NCBI GenBank assembly: GCA_013375495.1
Contig: JABXKC010000016.1
Coordinates: 1-64,000 of the forward strand
DNA: 64,000 nucleotides
Reading direction: 5' to 3'
DNA from: Promethearchaeota archaeon
Lineage (GTDB): Archaea; Asgardarchaeota; Lokiarchaeia; Sigynarchaeales; SOKP01
The notes under the pieces were generated by a model. The model did not search any database and had not been told where the DNA came from. It worked only from the letters and a program-made list of their open reading frames with translations. Positions within the stretch are counted from its first letter, which is position 1. Each line of letters begins with the position of its first letter. The translations under genes were made by a program, and so were the position numbers. This document shows, in pieces, positions 56,071 through 62,594 of the stretch.

Positions 56071-56679
56071 ATGAAAAAAGAGTTTCCCTTTTTCAAAAAG
56101 CTTAATAATTCATTTCCTGCAAGTATTTCTGGATTACTTTCTTTTGGGATAAGTTTATTTACACACTTAATTGGAATTCTGCTGTATCCTAATTATGATA
56201 TGACAAGGATGGCAATAAGTTTTTTAGGGGATGGATATGGTGGGATAATCTACCGTTCGGGGTTGATTTTAACGGGTATTATAGGTATTCCATTCTGCGT
56301 TTATTTGGGAAAATCCTTTGATAATGAGGATACGAAAGAACCTATCCGACAATTAGCATTAATTGGATCAATTATTTATTGAGTCTCCTTAACATTTGTT
56401 GGCTTTTTTTGGGGAAGTAATGTTGTAGTTTCTTTTATCCATGGTATATTCGCATTTCTAGGTTGGGTTGATGGTTTAATCTTTATAGGCCTTTTTAGCG
56501 TTCTGATGTTGAAAGATGAGAAATTTCCAAAATCTATTGCTTTTTTTGGATTTATAATTGCAGGAACTTTCTTATTACACTTAATTTTTCTTAGTTCAAT
56601 AACACAATGGATTATGACATTATCAATATTGATATGGGTGTGGATAGTTTCCTCTTATATGCTATATAAGCAATTGTAA
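56071..56679 (+). pseudogene. DUF998-like membrane protein interrupted by in-frame TGA
   Basis: A 203-codon frame interrupted once, by TGA at 56380-56382 (codon 104). Both halves look like one membrane protein with about six helices: ISGLLSFGISLFTHLIGILL and SGLILTGIIGIPFCVYLG before the stop; SLTFVGFFWGSNVVVSFIHG, FLGWVDGLIFIGLFSVLML and FFGFIIAGTFLLHLIFLSS after it. The frame runs intact for 98 more codons to TAA at 56677. The pattern is DUF998-like. TGA is also an ordinary terminator in this region (for example mutL), so recoding genome-wide is excluded. A TGG-to-TGA change, a sequencing error or specific readthrough all fit. Confidence 0.6.
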
Positions 56680-56713
56680 CAAAAAGGAATAAGGTAAAAT
56701 TAAAAATAAGTAA

Positions 56714-57253
56714 TTATAGTAATCCTGTAAATTTCATCATTTTTCGAGTTACGGATTCGAAAATATCTTCTACTTTATCGCCAGTTTTGGAAGAACATTC
56801 AAAATAACTTTGTAAATTATATTTTTCAGACAATACAATAGCGTCCTCGGTTTCAACAGATCGTTTTTCTTGGAGATCTAGTTTCCCTCCCACCATAATG
56901 ATGGGTATTTGTTTTTCTTTTTCTCTGACATTTTTCTCAAAAATAGAAAGCCAATCATCTATATTTTTTACGCTTGTATATCGAGTTATATCAAACATAA
57001 ATATTCCCCCATCAGCACCTTTAGCAAAGCTAGGTAAAAGTACTTTAAAGCGTTGTTCTCCCCCAAAATCCCAAATTCGGATAACCACTTTCTTTCCATC
57101 TATTTCTAAGTCTTTCACATAAAAATCAGCACCAACAGTCATTTTTATGTCTTCATCAAACACTTTTGTGAGATATCTATTAACAAGAGTCGTTTTTCCT
57201 ACGCCTCCATCTCCAAAAATGCATAATTTAAACGCACCTTCTCGATCTGTCAT
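56714..57253 (-). CDS. Rab/Ras-like small GTPase
   Basis: 179-residue single-domain GTPase. G1 FGDGGVGKTT (13-22), switch I TVGADFYVKD, G3 region WDFGGEQRF (61-69), G4 position GGKLD (122-126, the usual NKxD Asn is Gly) and G5 ECSSKTGDKVE (about 153). The Gln equivalent of Ras Gln61 is Glu 66. It has no C-terminal prenylation cysteine, so any membrane contact must be indirect. Such GTPases are expanded in Asgard genomes. Divergently arranged with the acyl-CoA ligase gene. Confidence 0.9.
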   Translation of the reverse strand: MTDREGAFKLCIFGDGGVGKTTLVNRYLTKVFDEDIKMTVGADFYVKDLEIDGKKVVIRIWDFGGEQRFKVLLPSFAKGADGGIFMFDITRYTSVKNIDDWLSIFEKNVREKEKQIPIIMVGGKLDLQEKRSVETEDAIVLSEKYNLQSYFECSSKTGDKVEDIFESVTRKMMKFTGLL

Positions 57254-57503
57254 TTTTAAAACCTTATTTAAATAATAGGATATTAAATTGCCTCTAACTA
57301 TATGTTTTAGTCTAAAAGAGGATTATTTATTATATATTAAATTTAATGTCTTTTTTAAAATTAATTTTTATTTATTATTAATGTATAATTTTAACTTCTT
57401 AATAATAAGATCTTCTAATATGTAGAACAGTTATCCCTTCGATTTCATAAAGCACCTTTGCAGAAGAAAAATAATAAATAACATTTAGAATAAAAGTAAA
57501 ATT

Positions 57504-59144
57504 ATGTCAGATCAAAAAATTTACTATAAATATTGGCCAAATGGAGTTCCAAAAGAAGTTAAGATTCCAAATAAGAATTTAATAGATTTTCTAGAAGATT
57601 CTGCGAAGGAGTATCCTAATAATGTTGTAACATATTTTATGGGGTTCGAACTCACCTATTCTATGCTACTTGATATTGTTTATCGCGTAGCTACAAAATT
57701 AACCGAACTTGGTATAAAGAAAGGTGATTGTGTAGCAATCCAATTTACTAATAATCCGGCGTTTATTGCTTACTATTACGGTATTTTAAAAATTGGTGGA
57801 GTTGTTACTCCAATCTCGCCGTTATTTAAAAAACTTGAGATAAAACGGCAACTAAACGACAGTGATGCAATATGTTATATCGGTTGGGAAGGTTTTTCTG
57901 GATTAGTTGATCCTATAATAGGCGAAACCGGTGTAAAACACAAGTTTTATAGCAATCTATCACCTTTTTTATCGCCTGACCCTATGGAACCTCCTGAATT
58001 TTCTATAGGAGGTGATCCTATGATCGAAGATTTAATACGGGAAACAGCACCGAATCCCCCTAAAGTGGAAATAACACAGGATGATTTAGCTCAATTGCAA
58101 TATACGGGGGGAACAACGGGATTTCCTAAGGGAGCAATGTTAACTCACGGAAGTATTGCTGCTAACATTTTTCAAGCTGAATCGTGGTTTGTTGAAAAGG
58201 AATTAGGTAAAGAAGTTTTGCTAGCGGCTTTACCGTTTTATCATATATACATGGGTTTTATGATGAACATGTGTGTCCATAATGGGTGGAAACTAGCATG
58301 TGTCTTTAATCCTCGGGAAGCTCACGAAGTCATAGAAGTTATCGAAGCAACTAAAGTTACAGTTTTTCCGGGAGTAGCTGCTATTTACAATAACCTAAAT
58401 AATTACGAAGGAATCGATAATCATGATTTGTCAAGTATAAAATATTGTTTGAGCTCAGCGGGACCCCTCCCTGACGATGTAAGAAAAACATTCGAAAATC
58501 TAACGGGGTCTAAACTCCGAGAAGCTTATGGATTAACCGAGATGTCTCCCGCTGTCACAGCAAACCCTTTCGAAGAAAATTTCAAACCAGGAACGATTGG
58601 GATGCCCTTTCCTAATACAGATGTTAAAATATGCGATTCCAACGGTAATACTCTTGGTATCGGAGAAGTTGGAGAACTTGTAACAAGAGGTCCACAAATG
58701 ATGAAGGGGTACTATAAACGGGAAGAAGAGACTAAGAACACAATTAAAGATGGTTGGTTATGGACAGGAGATTTAGCATTAATGGACGAAGATGGTTATT
58801 TTGTCATCAAGGCTCGGTTAAAAAACTTAATCAAATATAAGGGACATTCTGTTTATCCTACTGAAGTAGAAGAACTATTGTATTATCATGAAGCTATTCA
58901 AGAATGTGGCGTTATTGGCATAATCGATGATGAAGGGAAGGAGAACATCAAAGCCTATGTTGTATTAAAAGAAGAATTTAAAGAAAAAGGAATCAGTGAA
59001 CAGGATATCATTAAATGGGCAAAAGAAAACATGGCATTTGATAAATATCCCCGTTTTGTGGAATTTATCGATGAAATTCCGAAGACCATAGTTGGAAAAG
59101 TGTTACATCGAGAATTAAAAGATTTAGAAGCACTAAAAAAATAA
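57504..59144 (+). CDS. AMP-forming acyl-CoA synthetase (fatty acid-CoA ligase-like)
   Basis: 546-residue adenylate-forming enzyme that activates a carboxylic acid to its acyl-AMP and then CoA thioester. Motifs: P-loop A3 LQYTGGTTGFPKGAMLTHGS (about 192-211), A5 REAYGLTEMSPAVT (about 337), A7/A8 GWLWTGDLALMDEDGYF (about 417) and A10 lysine in PKTIVGKVLHREL (about 531). This fits medium/long-chain fatty acid ligases. The exact acid is unknown. It is divergent from the Rab-like GTPase. Confidence 0.9.
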   Translation: MSDQKIYYKYWPNGVPKEVKIPNKNLIDFLEDSAKEYPNNVVTYFMGFELTYSMLLDIVYRVATKLTELGIKKGDCVAIQFTNNPAFIAYYYGILKIGGVVTPISPLFKKLEIKRQLNDSDAICYIGWEGFSGLVDPIIGETGVKHKFYSNLSPFLSPDPMEPPEFSIGGDPMIEDLIRETAPNPPKVEITQDDLAQLQYTGGTTGFPKGAMLTHGSIAANIFQAESWFVEKELGKEVLLAALPFYHIYMGFMMNMCVHNGWKLACVFNPREAHEVIEVIEATKVTVFPGVAAIYNNLNNYEGIDNHDLSSIKYCLSSAGPLPDDVRKTFENLTGSKLREAYGLTEMSPAVTANPFEENFKPGTIGMPFPNTDVKICDSNGNTLGIGEVGELVTRGPQMMKGYYKREEETKNTIKDGWLWTGDLALMDEDGYFVIKARLKNLIKYKGHSVYPTEVEELLYYHEAIQECGVIGIIDDEGKENIKAYVVLKEEFKEKGISEQDIIKWAKENMAFDKYPRFVEFIDEIPKTIVGKVLHRELKDLEALKK

Positions 59145-59299
59145 ATTGATAAATTCTTTATGAATTTCATTTAAAAATTATTTATCTTTATTTGACAGAT
59201 AAAAGTCATTATTTCTATTATAAATATTTGCGGATAGCCATTTTTTTTTATAAAGAATTATCAATATTTTTTTTAATCCATTTTGTTTTGATCATATTA

Positions 59300-59755
59300 A
59301 TGATGGAAGAAGCTATTTTTGGAGCAGGTTGCTTTTGGGGAGTCGAACATAAATTTGGAAGGGTAGAAGGTGTAGTTGAAACTGAAGTTGGATATACTGG
59401 AGGGAGTACAAAGAATCCAACCTATAAAGATGTTTGTACTAATAAAACAGGACATGCTGAGGTGGTTAAAGTTAAGTTTAATCCTTCGATTGTATCTTAT
59501 GAGAAGTTGTTGGAAATCTTCTGGGACATCCACAATCCTACCACTCTTAATCGTCAAGGTTGGGATATTGGGACTCAATATAGGTCTGTTGTGTTTTATA
59601 GTAATGAAGAACAAAGATCATCTGCATTGAAATTAAAGGAAAAGTTAGATAAATCCGGTAAATATAAGAAGCCAATTGTTACTGAAATTGTTCCCGCTGC
59701 GGAGTATTATAAAGCAGAAGAATATCATCAAAAATATAACGAAAAAAACAAATAA
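59300..59755 (+). CDS. msrA: Peptide-methionine (S)-S-oxide reductase MsrA
   Basis: Reduces the S-epimer of methionine sulfoxide. About 151 residues from ATG 59300; a longer frame to 59192 adds a hydrophobic tail not seen in the family and is unlikely. The catalytic motif is EAIFGAGCFWGVEHKFGRVE (4-23), followed by VGYTGGSTKNPTYKDVCTNK and GTQYRSVVFYSNEEQ. It partners with MsrB at 9132-9527, although the two are 50 kb apart. Confidence 0.96.
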   Translation: MMEEAIFGAGCFWGVEHKFGRVEGVVETEVGYTGGSTKNPTYKDVCTNKTGHAEVVKVKFNPSIVSYEKLLEIFWDIHNPTTLNRQGWDIGTQYRSVVFYSNEEQRSSALKLKEKLDKSGKYKKPIVTEIVPAAEYYKAEEYHQKYNEKNK

Positions 59756-59869
59756 TCAGTATCTTCGAATTAATTATGATTAATTAGCTTAGAGTTTGTA
59801 GTTTTAAAATCAGCTTATCTCTATGTCTTTCCCATACTCTGTCAACAGTTTTTCTTATAACTTTTTTGG

Positions 59870-60055
59870 CTATTTTTTAACAACGTACCTATTCATTCTA
59901 GGACCGAGTTTGCCATATACTTTTTCAGTAATCAAAGTTTTAAAAAATTCTTCTAACGAACCACCTTTTGAAGCCCTATCAATAAATAATGCAAAACTCT
60001 TTTCTACTATATTATCAATTTTTTGTCTTAATTCAAGAGAGACCTCTTCTTCCAT
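59870..60055 (-). CDS. Small helical protein of unknown function
   Basis: 61 residues beginning MEEEVSLELRQKIDNIVEKS and ending GKLGPRMNRYVVKK, predicted helical with mixed charge. Expression signals are strong: AAGAGG (60064-60069 on the complement) lies 8 nt before the ATG and a TATA-like element follows further upstream. This favours it over the 91-codon frame overlapping it on the plus strand. No family recognised. Confidence 0.55.
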   Translation of the reverse strand: MEEEVSLELRQKIDNIVEKSFALFIDRASKGGSLEEFFKTLITEKVYGKLGPRMNRYVVKK

Positions 60056-60194
60056 AGTTAAAACCTCTTACCCGCTTTCCCTGATAAAAATAATATAAAA
60101 TTATATAAAATATCTTTAAACTTGTATAAAAAATTAGGCGAATCATAACCAATTAATAAATATACTTTTTTTATGAATAAGCTTAGATTATTTT

Positions 60195-61382
60195 ATGTTA
60201 AATCATAGATTAATAAATCCACCCCGTGAGCCCGAAAAGTTTGTCAAAAAAGCAATTCAATTCTTACATAAACACGCAAAAAACAAAAAAGTATTCTTAG
60301 CCTATTCTGGGGGTATAGATAGCTCCTTAACCTATCTTTTACTGAAAAAAGCAAATGTCAATACGATTCCGGTATTTATTGACCATGGCTTAATGAGGAT
60401 AATAAGGGGCGTTGAAGAACGGGAGTATATTAAAAACCTTTTTCCGGATGTCGTTGTATTAGATATAAAGGATACGTTTCTCCCAAAGATTTTCGGTGAA
60501 GGTGATGCAGAGGGAAAAAGGAGACTTTTCAAGGCTGCATATTCAGAGACTATAAGTAGAGTAATCAAAGAAGAAAACTGTGATCTTCTCTCGGATGGAA
60601 CTATACTTCCGGATATAGAAGAAAGTTTTGGATGCGATATAACTGATTTAAAAGAAACTATGAGCCTAGAAGAAGAGGCTGCCCTATTGGAGAGGAATAA
60701 AACAGGCTTTGTAAAAAGTCAGCACAATTTAGATATTGAATATGAAGTTGAGGCAACTATTCAACCAGTAGCTAGCCTCACCAAGAATGAAGTACGAGAC
60801 GTACTTGAATATTTTGAACAACCTTTAGAGTTGGTTTATCGGAAAGCCTTTCCAGGACCCGCTCTCGCTGCTAGAATTATTGGTCCGGTTTCTCAAGACA
60901 ATCTTCAATTCGAGAAGAAAGTTCACGATTTAGTTGAATCTTCAGTTGAAGACTACTACAAAGATACACACGGAAAATTTATGATCATCAATAGTGATGG
61001 AGAGCAAGAACCATTCCAAGTTTTCGCAGCGATCAGCGAGGATTTCCTTAACACTAAAGTTACTGGTTTATTAGATGGAAAAAGAACTTATGAGCTTCCC
61101 CTATGTGAAAAAGGAGAGTGGGATCACGATAAACTGGTTCAGAAAGCATCTCAGATTTCAGGATATGCAAGAGTATTTTTTGAATTGGGAGGTAAGTCGC
61201 AAGGTAAGTATGATGTTGTTATTCGTTCCATTAATAGCAGAGACGCAAGAACTGCAAAGGTAACAAATCTTCCAATCGAGCTATTAAAGGAGATAAAAGA
61301 TAAAATTCTACAAATATCTGAATCTAAAATGGTTTATGTTGACGTAACCCCCAAACCCCCAGCTACTATAGAGTATGTGTAA
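60195..61382 (+). CDS. guaAB: GMP synthase, ATP-pyrophosphatase subunit
   Basis: Converts XMP to GMP, using ammonia from a separate glutamine amidotransferase in archaea. 395 residues, longer than the usual archaeal subunit (about 300-310). The PP-loop is LAYSGGIDSSLTYLL (about 35-49), then PVFIDHGLMRI, GTILPDIEESFG, VKSQHN, FPGPALAARIIGPVS and the C-terminal KPPATIEYV typical of GuaA. Extra residues occur in the region about 155-180, between the GTILPDIE and VKSQHN motifs, and in the middle. Monocistronic here, with no amidotransferase gene in the window. Confidence 0.9.
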   Translation: MLNHRLINPPREPEKFVKKAIQFLHKHAKNKKVFLAYSGGIDSSLTYLLLKKANVNTIPVFIDHGLMRIIRGVEEREYIKNLFPDVVVLDIKDTFLPKIFGEGDAEGKRRLFKAAYSETISRVIKEENCDLLSDGTILPDIEESFGCDITDLKETMSLEEEAALLERNKTGFVKSQHNLDIEYEVEATIQPVASLTKNEVRDVLEYFEQPLELVYRKAFPGPALAARIIGPVSQDNLQFEKKVHDLVESSVEDYYKDTHGKFMIINSDGEQEPFQVFAAISEDFLNTKVTGLLDGKRTYELPLCEKGEWDHDKLVQKASQISGYARVFFELGGKSQGKYDVVIRSINSRDARTAKVTNLPIELLKEIKDKILQISESKMVYVDVTPKPPATIEYV

Positions 61383-61815
61383 ATAAGAGTTGTTCTAATG
61401 GTTAAAGAAAAGATAATGACCACAAGAGGAATTGGCTTTTTAGGGACAAACCCTTAGTCTCAGAAACTTAAAGTTCTCCCAGAGAATATTGGAATTTTCT
61501 ATTTAAAAAACTATCTGGTCTTTGATTTTGTTCAATCTTTCTATTCGAAGACATTATTTCTTCGAATTTCTCACTTGGATTTCTCATAAGAGATTACTTT
61601 GCAAAAATCTTACAACTCTAAAATTTTAAAAGTGTTATTTTCCTTACGGTTATTAGAACGAAGTAATTAATATTTTAACCGAAAATGAAGGAATTCAAGA
61701 TAAACGAGTTAATTTCGTTAAGATTTAGGTATCCAGTCACAGAAATTTATGTTAACGGGAATTTACCTTTTATTAAATAGAAGAAGAAAAAGAGTTACCT
61801 AAAAAAATCATATCA
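61383..61815. other. 433-nt region with no substantial gene
   Basis: AT-rich spacer between guaAB and an Lrp regulator. Apart from a 31-codon frame (61685-61780) I see no coding, tRNA or obvious structured RNA. Confidence 0.4.
61685..61780 (+). other. 31-codon open frame, possible gene remnant
   Basis: ATG 61685 to TAG 61780 encodes a short peptide containing LISLRFRYPVTEIYVNGNLP, which reads like the N-terminal beta hairpin of a larger protein. No Shine-Dalgarno element is apparent and the peptide is too short for a confident gene call. It could be a truncated remnant. Confidence 0.2.
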
Positions 61816-62235
61816 TTATTTTATGATATCGGTTATAAAACATGTTTCAATTATCTTAATTCCCGTTATTCGTGATATTTTTTCCTCTAATAACGGATTA
61901 AATTTTTCTATTGTATCAATATCAACTTTAATAAGTAAACCACATTCACCTGATAATCGCCACAATCTTGAAATTTCCTCAATATTAGTTAATTCTTTCA
62001 ATATTCTTTTGATATCTTTAAAATCAGGTTCAACTTTAATAGTTGCGTGAAGTTTTTGCTTTGTATCAACTTGATAATCAATAGTAAATTTCTTTATTAT
62101 ACCCTCATCAACAAGTTTTTTCACCCGTCTTCTAACTGTTGCTTCTGTTTTCTGCACATTTTTAGAAATATCATTATAAGACATTCTACCATTTTCTTTA
62201 AGTAACTCCAAAATTTTAAGGTCAATTATATCCAT
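61816..62235 (-). CDS. Lrp/AsnC-family transcriptional regulator
   Basis: 139 residues from ATG 62235 (TTG at 62244 possible). The helix-turn-helix includes DIIDLKILELLKENGRMSYN and TEATVRRRVKKLVDEGIIKK (about 3-50); the C-terminal RAM domain begins near 60 (LHATIKVEPDFKDIKRILKE). Divergent from lpdA over 350 nt rich in inverted repeats, so it may regulate lpdA and itself. The effector is unknown. It is a second family member in addition to 7654-8145. Confidence 0.88.
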   Translation of the reverse strand: MDIIDLKILELLKENGRMSYNDISKNVQKTEATVRRRVKKLVDEGIIKKFTIDYQVDTKQKLHATIKVEPDFKDIKRILKELTNIEEISRLWRLSGECGLLIKVDIDTIEKFNPLLEEKISRITGIKIIETCFITDIIK

Positions 62236-62341
62236 TTTGATCAAATCGTAAAAATTCGTGTATTAAATTTAAAATTTTATTTGTTTTTAGTTTTAGAAGT
62301 ATATTTTTTCTAATAATATAATATAATATTTCGTTTATTAA

Positions 62342-62359
62342 TTCATTATTATTAATGAA
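62342..62359. promoter_or_regulatory. Inverted repeat TTCATTA-N4-TAATGAA
   Basis: Perfect 7-bp arms at 62342-62348 and 62353-62359 with a 4-nt spacer, in the Lrp/lpdA control region. AT-rich background makes chance palindromes more likely, so it is only a candidate operator. Confidence 0.35.
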
Positions 62360-62394
62360 GATATAAAAAAATATCTATTATATCTATTGTTCTA

Positions 62395-62406
62395 AAGTTA
62401 TAACTT
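62395..62406. promoter_or_regulatory. 12-bp perfect palindrome AAGTTATAACTT
   Basis: Continuous perfect palindrome in the Lrp/lpdA intergenic region; candidate operator for a dimeric regulator. Confidence 0.35.
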
Positions 62407-62431
62407 ATAGTTATTATTAGATATTGATAAA

Positions 62432-62461
62432 TAAATGATCGAAATTAGTATTTAAATGATC
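62432..62461. repeat. Direct repeat TAAATGATC, 21-bp period
   Basis: TAAATGATC occurs at 62432-62440 and again at 62453-62461; the 21-bp period is two helical turns, placing both on the same DNA face. The sequence following each copy is also similar (GAAATTAG and TAATTTTAG). Candidate regulator-binding pair. Confidence 0.4.
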
Positions 62462-62475
62462 TAATTTTAGAAAAA

Positions 62476-62497
62476 GAAAGATTAATATCAATCTTTC
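62476..62497. promoter_or_regulatory. Inverted repeat GAAAGATT-N6-AATCTTTC
   Basis: Perfect 8-bp arms (62476-62483 and 62490-62497) with a 6-nt spacer. It lies about 55 nt upstream of the lpdA TATA candidate. Best single operator candidate in this region for the divergently encoded Lrp protein. Confidence 0.45.
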
Positions 62498-62499
62498 AT

Positions 62500-62519
62500 A
62501 TTCTTAAACATATAAGAAT
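62500..62519. promoter_or_regulatory. Inverted repeat ATTCTTA-N6-TAAGAAT
   Basis: Perfect 7-bp arms (62500-62506 and 62513-62519), again with a 6-nt spacer, centred 23 bp from the preceding palindrome. Identical spacer lengths suggest two sites for one dimer. Confidence 0.45.
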
Positions 62520-62594
62520 TTAATATCAAAATTATTATTATTAAATAATAAAATTCTGAATTAAATTTGAAAAACAATCATTATAGAGGATAAA

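Larger units (their letters stand above)
62236..62594. other. AT-rich control region between the Lrp gene and lpdA
   Basis: About 350 nt with no coding content and at least four inverted or direct repeats (listed separately). A TATA candidate near 62540-62548 and AGAGGA near 62585-62590 (Shine-Dalgarno of lpdA) lie at its right end. Confidence 0.5.

Noticed and set aside
56380..56382. TGA read as Trp (general genetic-code change) or as selenocysteine
   Set aside because: TGA terminates mutL, the histidine kinase and the 55494-56030 gene, and Trp is encoded by TGG throughout, excluding general recoding. No SECIS-like hairpin was evident after the gene, so selenocysteine is unsupported.
59823..60098. 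91-codon plus-strand frame overlapping the 61-residue minus-strand gene
   Set aside because: It lacks a ribosome-binding site and family resemblance, whereas the opposite-strand frame has an AAGAGG element 8 nt before its ATG.
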